64,000 nt of DNA from Vibrio ulleungensis (GTDB lineage Bacteria > Pseudomonadota > Gammaproteobacteria > Enterobacterales > Vibrionaceae), in the NCBI RefSeq assembly GCF_016900875.1, contig NZ_JAFEUM010000003.1, positions 62,001-126,000 of the forward strand, read 5' to 3'. Of this stretch, positions 47,317-55,680 are shown one piece after another. Within the stretch, counting starts at the first letter, position 1, and the number at the start of each line of letters is the position of its first letter. Under the pieces are notes generated by a model, which was given only the letters and a program-made list of their open reading frames with translations, was not told the DNA's origin and did no database searches. The translations under genes were made by a program, and so were the position numbers.

Positions 47317-47920
47317 TCCTCTTGTCGTTTTTGTTACGTTATTGTCATTTAATGCTTCATCATCGGAAGGTTTATGCGACGTTATTCGTTATGAAAGTCA
47401 GCAAAAAATAGAGCAAGGGAAGATTTCGGAGTTTTTAAATGGGGTTCAAAGGAGAACCTACGAGGTTGCTTCAGTTACAAGAGTATTAAATACTATATAT
47501 TCTAATGATTTACTTGTTGAGGATTACAAAAATATTGAGCAATGTATGGATACTCTCGATAATCGTTATGTTGACAGAAATAAGAATGTATTCTTACTTG
47601 CTTCAGTTGGAAGAATAGAACTCGAATCCATTAATGAAAGTAAAGAGAGCCTAAAGCTATATACATTCGACTTCCTTAAAAGCAACGACGTTATAGAAGT
47701 AATGGAAGCAATAAATGCTATTGCAGTCATTAAAGATAAAGACTCAATTGACCAGTTGCTAACTTTTGTAGCTCAGCATGAAAACATTACCCTGGTAGAG
47801 TTTGCACTTTCATCTTTACATACCATTGGTGGTGATTATATATATGCGAGGCTTAAAAGTATTAGTGAAGCTGACTCAAGCTTGACAAAACTAATAGAAG
47901 GTTACTTATTTATGTGGTGA
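47255..47920 (+). CDS. Exported helical-repeat protein, putative immunity to tip 4
   Basis: Up to 221 residues: a hydrophobic signal-like segment (NPLVVFVTLLSFNASSSEG) followed by a helical protein with HEAT-like repeats (SNDVIEVMEAINAIAVIKD, then ITLVEFALSSLHTIGGDY). HEAT-like folds occur among immunity proteins of polymorphic toxins. ATG at 47255 overlaps tip 4 by about 60 bases; a later TTG near 47285 is also possible. Function is inferred from position only. Confidence 0.5.
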   Translation: MSGLIEALKRLKLVIRCRVGNPLVVFVTLLSFNASSSEGLCDVIRYESQQKIEQGKISEFLNGVQRRTYEVASVTRVLNTIYSNDLLVEDYKNIEQCMDTLDNRYVDRNKNVFLLASVGRIELESINESKESLKLYTFDFLKSNDVIEVMEAINAIAVIKDKDSIDQLLTFVAQHENITLVEFALSSLHTIGGDYIYARLKSISEADSSLTKLIEGYLFMW

Positions 47921-47969
47921 GACACTTAAAAATACAGTCTCAAGCTAGGTTTTTAAATGAATAAGAATC

Positions 47970-47980
47970 AATACGGGGTC
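47970..47980 (+). repeat. Cassette-boundary word ATACGGGGTC (copy 2 of 3)
   Basis: AATACGGGGTC recurs as TATACGGGGTC at 41925-41935 and 48607-48617, each time 15-50 bases after the last gene of a cassette. The third copy is the start of a clear terminator stem. Confidence 0.45.
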
Positions 47981-48040
47981 TAGTCTTGCTTTTAGTTATG
48001 AGGCTAGCCTTCTTATTTACTCTAGGCCGTTAGACCTTTA

Positions 48041-48125
48041 TAGCATTACCACGCCATTCAGCTAACCGAAATCGACGGTCACCGCCTGCCAGGATTCGGT
48101 TGAGACTACGACGGAGGTAATTACA
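48041..48125 (+). pseudogene. Rhs module 5: short relic
   Basis: About 80 bases (ACCACGCCATTCAGCTAACC onward, then CACCGCCTGCCAGGATTCGG) match the start of module 2, with a stop where the Cys codon of PGFGCDYDG lies. The rest of the core is gone. Confidence 0.7.
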
Positions 48126-48204
48126 GCTTCGGAAATTGTGAGTGATTTTAGCCGTTCATTTGAACAGAATATAATAAATAGGTATTTTTATTTTGCTAAA
48201 GAAA

Positions 48205-48591
48205 ATGTTTGTGTTGTTATTGCTATTCACGCCAATGGTGCACGCAACGCAAGAAAGTGAGGTTTTAATTATCAACAAAGCACTTGAAGTCTATGTTGAT
48301 AAGGGGACAAAGGGAATAGAAGAACACTGGCCCATGCCGAATACTGTTGATGTTACACCTTTTGTAAATACTTTGACTGCTATCGAAAAGTATTATGGGG
48401 ATGTCATTGACTACGATCTTATAAAAGTTAATGAAATTAGCGAGCGAGTTCGAGTGGCATATTTTGCTCTAAACTACAATGAAGGCGCAGCCTTTCTTAG
48501 GGTTCAAACCTATTTAAACCATGAAAATAGGGTTTTGTTTAACTATCTGAATGTTCACACTGAGTATCAGACCTATTTTTCAGATAAGTGA
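48205..48591 (+). CDS. Small secreted protein of unknown function
   Basis: A 128-residue protein with a signal peptide (MFVLLLLFTPMVHA) and a mature part of about 115 residues that looks like a single mixed alpha/beta domain, loosely NTF2-like in length and pattern. The frame also allows TTG at 48193. It is the last gene of the island and follows a Rhs relic, in the position of an immunity gene, with a terminator after it. No family is recognised. Confidence 0.5.
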   Translation: MFVLLLLFTPMVHATQESEVLIINKALEVYVDKGTKGIEEHWPMPNTVDVTPFVNTLTAIEKYYGDVIDYDLIKVNEISERVRVAYFALNYNEGAAFLRVQTYLNHENRVLFNYLNVHTEYQTYFSDK

Positions 48592-48611
48592 AGTTAGGGT
48601 TAATTATATAC

Positions 48612-48643
48612 GGGGTCATGGCCAAGCCATGACAGACCTTTTT
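48612..48643 (+). terminator. Terminator at the end of the last cassette
   Basis: Stem GTCATGGC / GCCATGAC with a 3-nt loop, followed by AGACCTTTTT. The upstream arm contains the recurring GGGGTC word. Confidence 0.65.
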
Positions 48644-48705
48644 GAACTATGTTTACCACAGTCGACAAGAACCAGCCCCGTTGATGACCATTTGCATGGT
48701 AATTT

Positions 48706-48725
48706 GGTGACGCCTAGGTGACGCC
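48706..48725 (+). repeat. Paired GGTGACGCC direct repeats near attR
   Basis: The same two 9-mers with a 2-base gap as at 38367-38386, in the same orientation, 136 bases before the right att copy. Confidence 0.5.
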
Positions 48726-48860
48726 AATGAGCTAAAATTCAGTATATATTTAGAAAAGCATAGAAATCGTTGTGAAGGGTTAAGTGATTGTTAGTCGTTG
48801 ATTATTATAACGAAATAAACTTTGGTGAACGTTTATATAAAGTAATGAAATCGCGGCACT

Positions 48861-48929
48861 AATCCTTCAGGGCGTGCCATATTATACAAAGCCCCGATAG
48901 CTCAATGAGTTGTCGGGGCTTTGTCGTTT
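48861..48929 (+). repeat. attR-type repeat: tRNA-Arg 3' end plus terminator copy
   Basis: 48861-48880 is identical to the tRNA-Arg 3' end at 38295-38314, and 48888-48929 is identical to the tRNA terminator block 38324-38365. They mark the right boundary of the island. No tRNA body precedes them, so this copy is not a gene. Confidence 0.85.
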
Positions 48930-48964
48930 CAGCCACTAAATACACTGCCTGTACAGTTTGACTA

Positions 48965-50305
48965 CTAAAAAACATCATCGAGCCGTCGGCAAGCGAAGTC
49001 GCTGATGCTGTCAAATTGACGATTGAGTTGCTGTGAGTTATTGCTACTCAATTCAACATAGCTCAACAGTCTTTTGGCTCGTTCTTCCCCAAAGCTTGCT
49101 TGATACAGGGCGACCAAGTGTTGCCAACGGCGTTTCTTTGCTTCTAGTGTTTCTTCTTGCGACTGCCAATAGGTAAGTTGATTGCGAATGATGGTTGGAA
49201 ATACGGTGTGCTGATCCCACTGCGCAAACGTTTTTAGGTTTTCTAATGCAAAATTGAGCTGCGTTGGTGTGGCAGGCTCCGATAACCCTAAGACTTTCTT
49301 GCCGACGACCGCGCCTCGTAAGTCTGCACCTAGTAACCAAGCACCTTGTGGCTGAATACTAGATAAGTATTTGATGTACGGTGATGGCGGGTGAGTTGCT
49401 GTTACGGGGAGATCACCAAGGTTGGCACCTCGTAAGTCAGCAAAACTGAAATCGGTGATCATATAGTGTTGTGCCTCTATTGGGCTGCCACCAAAGTCAC
49501 TGCCTGTAAAAAGTGTGTCTCGCAGATCGGCACCGGTAAAGCGGGTACCGCTCAACACAGCATGTTGTAGGTTTGCTTGGCGCATAAACACGCACGGAAA
49601 TGACGCAAAACTAATGTCTGAATGGCTGAGGCTAACCAAATCTAAAAAAGGACGATCAGGGTCAACATCGTAATTGTCGTGCTCGTCATCAAAAGTGAGC
49701 CCACTGAGCGAGGAATAGCTTAGGTCAATCCCGATAAGGCTGACATCGTAGTCAATGAGAGTGCTCAGAGCCTCTCGTCTGCCTAAATCTCCCCACTTTC
49801 CTTGAGCGCGGTCGATGGTTTCCCAAGCGGTCGTGATGGCGCTTGATTCTCTGTCATTGAACAGATAAAAAATCAGTGAGACCAGCAGTAACCACATCGA
49901 GCCTTTTTCGATGACGTCGGCTCCCGTTGAAAACCAAGACTGAATCTTTTGTATTTGCGAATAGTAGGTAGTGGAAAAATGACCAATCACACCTGGTGTA
50001 TTTTGAACAACGCTTTTTATGGTAGGCAGAATGAACCCTTTAATCCCGACAACGAAGAGCATCAGGCATAATGCCAGTTGCACCAGCTTATTAGGGTGGT
50101 TGACTAAATCTTGCCATTTTTTAAGTAGCTCTGTGATGTAGTCGCTCTGTTGCAATCGCCATTCACTTACGTCAAACAATGCATAGTCAAAAAAGTAAAA
50201 CGCACTCAGCAGTGCAACCAAGCTTGTTGCTCGTTGCAAAAGTTGTCGGCTCCAGCGACTGGGGGGGTGTTTCGCATCGTGTTGCGTAGGCTTATCTGGC
50301 GACAC
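48965..50305 (-). CDS. Membrane-anchored pentapeptide-repeat protein
   Basis: A 446-residue protein. The first ~150 residues hold three to four hydrophobic segments (ATSLVALLSAFYFFDYALF, LVQLALCLMLFVVGIKGFIL, GSMWLLLVSLIFYLF). A pentapeptide-repeat stretch (about 190-335, e.g. ANLQHAVLSGTRFTGADLRD and FSFADLRGANLGDL) and a helical tail follow. Such repeats form a square beta-helix used for protein contacts. The role is unknown. It lies directly outside the right att copy and is not obviously part of the island. Confidence 0.7.
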   Translation of the reverse strand: MSPDKPTQHDAKHPPSRWSRQLLQRATSLVALLSAFYFFDYALFDVSEWRLQQSDYITELLKKWQDLVNHPNKLVQLALCLMLFVVGIKGFILPTIKSVVQNTPGVIGHFSTTYYSQIQKIQSWFSTGADVIEKGSMWLLLVSLIFYLFNDRESSAITTAWETIDRAQGKWGDLGRREALSTLIDYDVSLIGIDLSYSSLSGLTFDDEHDNYDVDPDRPFLDLVSLSHSDISFASFPCVFMRQANLQHAVLSGTRFTGADLRDTLFTGSDFGGSPIEAQHYMITDFSFADLRGANLGDLPVTATHPPSPYIKYLSSIQPQGAWLLGADLRGAVVGKKVLGLSEPATPTQLNFALENLKTFAQWDQHTVFPTIIRNQLTYWQSQEETLEAKKRRWQHLVALYQASFGEERAKRLLSYVELSSNNSQQLNRQFDSISDFACRRLDDVF

Positions 50306-50424
50306 GAGCTTTGTCTATATCATCCATGATGATTAGAGCATAGACGCGAAGTGAAACAAGTGGCAAGTTGGCGCTGTTTGAGAGATGCGTGTTTATGCGA
50401 TTAAGTAAGCGGTATTGTTGAGTG

Positions 50425-51267
50425 TTAAGCGGACATCAATCCTCGTTCGATAGATGCGCGAATGTGTTCGGTCAACGGTTGAGGTCGCCCATGTAGGTAA
50501 CCTTGCAAATGGTCGCAATCCATCTCCACTAACTTATCATTGATTGACTGGGTTTCAACACCTTCGGCCACTACCGAGCATTGAAATCCCTTGCTTAGGA
50601 ATATGGCTGACTCCACAATGGTATAATTGGCAGGCAAAGTATCCATGTTGTTGACAAAACTACGGTCGATTTTAATTTGATGCACAGGAAGTTCTCGCAG
50701 TAGGCTTAGCGAAGAAAATCCGGTGCCAAAGTCATCAATACTGAACTTAAACCCGATTTCGCCCAACGCAAGCATGACTCTTTTGACGTTTTCAATATCG
50801 ACTAACATAGCGCTTTCCGTCACTTCGAACACAAGGCAATCTGGTGAGATTCGGCCTTGTGACACCCATTGGTCGAGTAAATTGACCAACAGGTCATCTC
50901 GAAAATAATTGGCTGATAGGTTGACGTGAACAGCCCCAACAAATCCATGTTTTTTCATCTGCGGGATATCAGATACTACTCGATGAAGAACCCATTGAGT
51001 GATGTCCCTCATTAGGTTCGATTGCTCAGCGATGCCAATGAATACGTCCGGCGAAATATACTGACCATCGGTATCTTGCCAACGGATCAAGGCTTCTACC
51101 CCATACAATGAATGATGGTCTTTGTTCACTATGGGCTGATAATGTATCGCAAAATGCTGCTGTTGAATGGCGATATGCAGTTTGTGAGTTGAGGGCGCAC
51201 GCTTTTGGCAAGAAGCATGAAACCAATGCAGATTAGACCAAGAGGAAGGGCTTTCATGGTGTATAGG
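50425..51267 (-). pseudogene. EAL-domain c-di-GMP phosphodiesterase with missing or broken 5' end
   Basis: The EAL domain is catalytically complete: GVEALIRW, HVNLSANYF, FEVTESAML, IDDFGTGFSSL, IKIDRSFV and AEGVETQ are all present, so c-di-GMP hydrolysis would be expected. The first usable start in frame is GTG at 51129. However, the domain clearly begins earlier, with HIAIQQQHFAIHYQPIVN encoded between 51129 and 51267 without any ATG, GTG or TTG, and an in-frame stop lies at 51268-51270. Another frame carries a possible ATG at 51257. The gene is probably 5'-truncated or frameshifted. Confidence 0.65.
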
Positions 51268-51431
51268 TTATTATCAGTATGTCATACTATATTTTATCGT
51301 ATGATTAATGTTCAAACAATTCACGCGGTGAATGCTTTACTAGTTAACCACCAAAAGATTGATCAAGATCGTCACCCGCACTACTATCGACAGCAGTTTG
51401 CCCATTCATAGACATAGAAAAGGGGTCGAGA

Positions 51432-51728
51432 GTGTCGCTATTTAGGCAATTTAATGCAAATGTTCAGCCACTAATAACGAAACTAAAGCAAGGCATGCGT
51501 GAGCTGTCTGAGCACCAATCAAGGTTATGGGTTGTCACCATCAAGCCAGAGGTTGGTACCAGCGATACCTTTGTTATTGATGAAGACCAATTCAAAGAGC
51601 CGCTTCAATGGATGGTCAAAAAAGGGTATTCATCGTCAATGTTGCAACAGGTACAAACGATGCCGCGTTCTGGCGTATTGGTTTGGCATGTGGGTAACCA
51701 AAAACACCAGCTACTTAGAGTTAAATAG
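51432..51728 (+). CDS. Small conserved hypothetical protein
   Basis: A 98-residue soluble protein of mixed helices and strands (FNANVQPLITKLKQGMREL, RLWVVTIKPEVG, VLVWHVGNQKHQLLRVK), without a signal peptide. The start is GTG at 51432 with AGGGGTCGAG upstream. It is convergent with the ompA-like gene, with a short inverted pair TAGCTGGTGTTT / AACACCAGCTA around its end. I do not recognise the family. Confidence 0.6.
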   Translation: MSLFRQFNANVQPLITKLKQGMRELSEHQSRLWVVTIKPEVGTSDTFVIDEDQFKEPLQWMVKKGYSSSMLQQVQTMPRSGVLVWHVGNQKHQLLRVK

Positions 51729-51761
51729 CTGGTGTTTAATCAGTGAGCTTTAGATGTTGCT

Positions 51762-52799
51762 TTAGATTTCGTCGTATTCAAAGCTAGGAATAGTCACTTC
51801 TACACGTCGGTTTTGAGCGCGACCTTCTTCGGTTTCGTTGGTGGCAATAGGGAATAGCTCACCGTCACCTTCAACAATTAGCTGCTCACGACTCACGCCA
51901 CCTTCAACTAAGAAGTCAGCCACGGCTTGAGCGCGTGCTTCCGACAAGGCTTGGTTGTATTCTTCTGAGCCACCTGAATCGGTGTGTCCCACGATTTCAG
52001 CTCTAGCCATTGGATGTGCAGCTAGCAGATCGCGCAATGGCTTGAGGCTTTCCATGCCTTGATCCGACAGTTTGGCGCTTCCGCTTTCGAAGGTGCCTTG
52101 GTCAAACAGTTGGTTCTGTTGTTTTTTACCAATCTCTGTCGCGGCTGCCGTTGTTGCAGCTACAGTTGTGACTACAGGCTCAGCGGCGGGTTGTGGTGCA
52201 GGTGCTTCTGAGACAGGACGAGCTTCAGACTCGTTCATCGTCTCTGGCTCTGGAGAACCAAATAAGTAGGTCAGTCCGAGGCCAAAGAAGTTTACATCAA
52301 GATCTTTGACGATAGTGTCGGTAAAGTCTTGATAACGTTGATACTCAAGGCGAGCATTTAAGCCTTTGGTTAATTGGTATTCTAACCCCAACGAGCCGGT
52401 CGGTACCACATCGCTATCGCCATCGTAGTTCATGTATGCGCCACCAATTTTGGCAAAAATATCAAACTCTTGACTGATTGGGTAAGTAAACTTTGGCGCC
52501 AAAGTGATGGCTTTCATGAACGCATCACCTGTTGTATCTGCACCTAGGTTTGTCTCAAAGTCGCCAAGTAGGTCAAGCCCAGCTTCTAGCGCAACGTATT
52601 GATTGAAATTATATCCACCGTAAATACCACCTCCCAAACTGCCATCATCACAAGGCGCGTCCAAAGAACAGGCACTACTGCTTAATTCTGAGTAACCCAG
52701 ACGTGCACCTAGGTATCCTGGTTCATCAGCTTGGGCTACTTGGATCAATAAACCTTGGCTTAGCGCAAGGGTTACTACAGCGATCGTGGATTTATTCAT
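51762..52799 (-). CDS. OmpA family outer-membrane protein
   Basis: A 345-residue outer-membrane protein. The signal peptide (VVTLALSQGLLIQVAQA) is followed by an eight-stranded OmpA-like barrel (about 22-185, starting GYLGARLGYSELSS), an Ala/Pro linker (APAPQPAAEPVV) and an OmpA_C peptidoglycan-binding domain (about 225-345). That domain has the signature EIVGHTDSGGSEEYNQ and the conserved Asp/Arg of its diaminopimelate pocket. An extra disulfide pair is possible in the barrel (CSLDAPC). Confidence 0.93.
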   Translation of the reverse strand: MNKSTIAVVTLALSQGLLIQVAQADEPGYLGARLGYSELSSSACSLDAPCDDGSLGGGIYGGYNFNQYVALEAGLDLLGDFETNLGADTTGDAFMKAITLAPKFTYPISQEFDIFAKIGGAYMNYDGDSDVVPTGSLGLEYQLTKGLNARLEYQRYQDFTDTIVKDLDVNFFGLGLTYLFGSPEPETMNESEARPVSEAPAPQPAAEPVVTTVAATTAAATEIGKKQQNQLFDQGTFESGSAKLSDQGMESLKPLRDLLAAHPMARAEIVGHTDSGGSEEYNQALSEARAQAVADFLVEGGVSREQLIVEGDGELFPIATNETEEGRAQNRRVEVTIPSFEYDEI

Positions 52800-53081
52800 A
52801 GAGACTTCCTTTTCATAGTGTGGCTACTATCACGCCAAAATAGACATCGGATCAGTGATATGTGTAAGGAGATTGTAAATAAATTGAGCGGTACTGTTTA
52901 CTACAGTTTTATGACAATGATATTGAGTCTTAAGCATGAGATAAGATTACAGACTGTAAGACGGTTTAAGATTTTCTTTCGAAAATGAGCATGTTGCAAG
53001 CGGATGAGAGGCGATTCACAGTATGTAGAGAGAAGGGGTTGATAGTATTAAGTTCTATAAAAATAACCAAAAGGAAAGCTC
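52800..53081. other. Intergenic region between ompA-like and kinase genes
   Basis: This 282-base AT-rich gap contains the divergent promoters of the two flanking genes. AAGGAAGTCTC (minus) and AAGGAAAGCTC (plus) are their ribosome-binding sites. No further gene or clear site was seen. Confidence 0.4.
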
Positions 53082-54167
53082 ATGGGATCGGAACCCGTCC
53101 AACGTCGCCTGCAATTTGTGTTGTGGCAATATGATATTCCACCAGTACAAGAAGTGTCGCTCAGCTTCTTCGGAATGGCAAATGAAGTTTTTGTGATCAC
53201 TACGGAGCAAGGGAAAGTTGTGCTTAAAAATTGCTTTAAGCGCAATACAGTTCAGCTCGTCGAAAATGAAATAGCGTTAATTGATCACCTAAATGCACAT
53301 CAATGCCCAACGCCAAAAGTGATCCCGACAAAAGACGGTCGTCAATATGTCGAGTTCAGCGGGCATATTTACGTAATGACAGAATATATCCCTGATCGCA
53401 CTATCACATGGTCTGAGCCTAATAAACTTCGCTTTAGACCGCAGACTGCTGGCGCATTAGCGACGTTCCATAAGGCGATGCAAAGCTTTAATGAGCCTCA
53501 TCCTAATTTACAGATGCAGACGCTTGATGTGGATGCTTATATGACTTGGCTGACTAATCTTGAGGCTCAATTGCGACGCTCCGATGGCGAGAAATCGGCG
53601 GCGATGTTAGCTCTGGTTCCCAAGTTAAGATCGAGCGCGCTTGCGCTACAACAACAGATGGATGCCGTTGATCTTACACCATTGAAACGGTGCTATATCC
53701 ATGGTGATATGCACTGCTTTAATCTGTTTTACGATGCGAATGAGCACTATACACAGCTCATAGATTTTGACTTTTCTCGTCTCGACTATCGTTTAGGCGA
53801 CGTCTATTGGACCAGCCAGATTTTCTATTACCAGCAGTTGCGCCATCGATTTTCGACTCAGCAGTTGGATGCGGGGGAGTTCGATGAAAGCGCAGAGCTA
53901 GCATCAGAGATTTTGCAGGATAATTGGCGAGTCATTATTGAGCACTACAGAAAAACCTTACCTCTTCCAGCTGATGAATTGCGTCTTATCGGGCTATTTG
54001 TGCAGGCAGTACCAATGTATATTTCTCGATTTTTCTCGTTAGACAATAGCGAAGAGGAATGCAAAGGGCATGTTGAATGGTTTACTCGCGAGCTTGAACT
54101 GGTTGAGAAACAAACGCTACTAGTATCGAATGCTATCGAAACTGTGCTGCAAGAGCTAGGGGAATAA
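53082..54167 (+). CDS. APH/choline-kinase family phosphotransferase
   Basis: A 361-residue kinase-fold protein. The ATP-binding lobe has the conserved lysine in GKVVLKNCFKRN and the hinge YVMTEYIPDRT. The catalytic loop is CYIHGDMHCFNLF (HGDxHxxN, near residue 210) and the metal-binding motif is LIDFDFSRLDYRLGDV. These fit the aminoglycoside phosphotransferase / homoserine kinase II / YihE superfamily. The true substrate cannot be told; a housekeeping small-molecule or protein kinase is as likely as resistance. It is followed one base later by the MATE gene. Confidence 0.8.
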   Translation: MGSEPVQRRLQFVLWQYDIPPVQEVSLSFFGMANEVFVITTEQGKVVLKNCFKRNTVQLVENEIALIDHLNAHQCPTPKVIPTKDGRQYVEFSGHIYVMTEYIPDRTITWSEPNKLRFRPQTAGALATFHKAMQSFNEPHPNLQMQTLDVDAYMTWLTNLEAQLRRSDGEKSAAMLALVPKLRSSALALQQQMDAVDLTPLKRCYIHGDMHCFNLFYDANEHYTQLIDFDFSRLDYRLGDVYWTSQIFYYQQLRHRFSTQQLDAGEFDESAELASEILQDNWRVIIEHYRKTLPLPADELRLIGLFVQAVPMYISRFFSLDNSEEECKGHVEWFTRELELVEKQTLLVSNAIETVLQELGE

Positions 54168-54168
54168 G

Positions 54169-55539
54169 GTGATTTCAACGTATTACCGTTTGTCCAAGCC
54201 GATTGTAAGTTTAGCCTTACCAATCATGATCCAAGGGTTTCTGTTTACCTTAATGGGGTTTGTCGACGCGCTTATGATTGGCCAGTTAGGTGAAGTCGCG
54301 ATCTCTGGTTTGGGTAATTCTCAGCAGTTGTTGACCTTTAGTTTTTTGCTGTTTGCTGCTCTGTCGACAGGTGGAAGCATCCTTATATCACAATACAGCG
54401 GAGCTCATCAGTCGGTTAAAGCGATACAAGTGGCAGGAAGCGTTATTGTGTCTGCTGCACTGTGTGGAGTGGCGTTAGGTGCCATCGTTTACTTTTATTC
54501 TGCAGAGCTGGTGGCCTTACTCACCACGGATTTTCTAAAACCCAGTGACCAATGGAGCGAAGTGCCTTCTACCGCGTCATTGTATCTTTCTGCTGTGGCT
54601 TTCGCGATCCCATTGATGTTGGTGTCTCAAATGGTGGCGGCAACGTTTAATGCAACCGGTGACACCCGAACACCAGTTAAAGTCGCAGTGACGTTCAATG
54701 TCGTCAACTTTGTCGGGAATTACGTGTTTATCTTTGGTCTCGCAATACCAGGGATAACGGAGCCGTTGTTTCCACCCATGGGACTGCGCGGAGCTGCCAT
54801 TGCGACCCTATTAGCGAGTGCAGGCCAGTGCGGGGTATTGCTGTATCTATTGGCAAATCGTTTCGGTTTGAAGGCGATATTTACTCCTAACACAGCTGAA
54901 CTAAAAAAAGTGATAACACTGGGTTACCCATCCACAGTTGATGGGTTTTATTGGCAAGGGGCACGGGTTTTCTATACCGTTTTAATGAACGCCATTGGTG
55001 CGATTGCGTTTACTGGGTACACCATTGTACGAACCTTTAAGAGCTTGTTTTTACTGCCGGTCGGAGGAATTGGTCAAGCAACGGCTATTCGTATTGGCCA
55101 GTTGTTAGGGGCCGGAAAGTACCGCTTAGCGAAAGCCAGTGCGGTGAGTGCGATTGCTACGGGTGTCGTGGTGATGCTGATACCTGTGGTGTTATTAATT
55201 GCGCTGTCCGATTCGTTGCTTAGCCTATATAACATCCAAGAAGAAACGCATCGATTGGCGCGGATCTGTATTTGGATATTGGCAGTGTCACTGTTTTTTA
55301 CTGCTGTAAACTCGGTGATTCCAGGGTTGTTGAGGGCGGGCGGTGATGCAAAGGCTGTGATGAATATAACTCTAATAAGTTTTGCTGTTGTTGGTGCACC
55401 TGCATCATTTTTGTTGGGGATTGTGCTCGATTATGGCTTGATAGGCGCCTTTATTGGGATCTCGTTAGAGGAAGTGTTTAAGTCGTATTTGTTTGTCAGA
55501 CGGATGAAGCAAAACGCTTGGATTCAGACACTGGTGTAG
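54169..55539 (+). CDS. MATE family efflux transporter
   Basis: A 456-residue inner-membrane exporter with twelve hydrophobic helices in two homologous halves. It couples drug or metabolite export to Na+ or H+. The amino-terminal MATE motif is visible as LALPIMIQGFLFTLMGFVD, and the equivalent in the second half around GYPSTVDGFYWQGARVF. GTG at 54169 follows the kinase stop by one base, so the two genes are coupled. The substrate is unknown. Confidence 0.9.
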   Translation: MISTYYRLSKPIVSLALPIMIQGFLFTLMGFVDALMIGQLGEVAISGLGNSQQLLTFSFLLFAALSTGGSILISQYSGAHQSVKAIQVAGSVIVSAALCGVALGAIVYFYSAELVALLTTDFLKPSDQWSEVPSTASLYLSAVAFAIPLMLVSQMVAATFNATGDTRTPVKVAVTFNVVNFVGNYVFIFGLAIPGITEPLFPPMGLRGAAIATLLASAGQCGVLLYLLANRFGLKAIFTPNTAELKKVITLGYPSTVDGFYWQGARVFYTVLMNAIGAIAFTGYTIVRTFKSLFLLPVGGIGQATAIRIGQLLGAGKYRLAKASAVSAIATGVVVMLIPVVLLIALSDSLLSLYNIQEETHRLARICIWILAVSLFFTAVNSVIPGLLRAGGDAKAVMNITLISFAVVGAPASFLLGIVLDYGLIGAFIGISLEEVFKSYLFVRRMKQNAWIQTLV

Positions 55540-55680
55540 TATCGTGACATGATTGTAATCCATTCAGTTTTTACGACTAATAGAGCTAGGGGATTTTAAT
55601 CATGCACGGAAAAGTGCACCCAGGAGATAACCAAAAGTTTGGGAAGATGAGACTCATTTCAGTGATAGATTACAGTGGCC

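Noticed and set aside
51205..51411. 68-codon plus-strand frame starting inside the EAL gene region
   Set aside because: It overlaps the open EAL frame on the other strand, and its composition (Arg, His, Gln) is not protein-like.
53082..54167. Aminoglycoside-resistance gene
   Set aside because: The APH fold is shared by many housekeeping kinases. There is no mobile context, so resistance is not supported.
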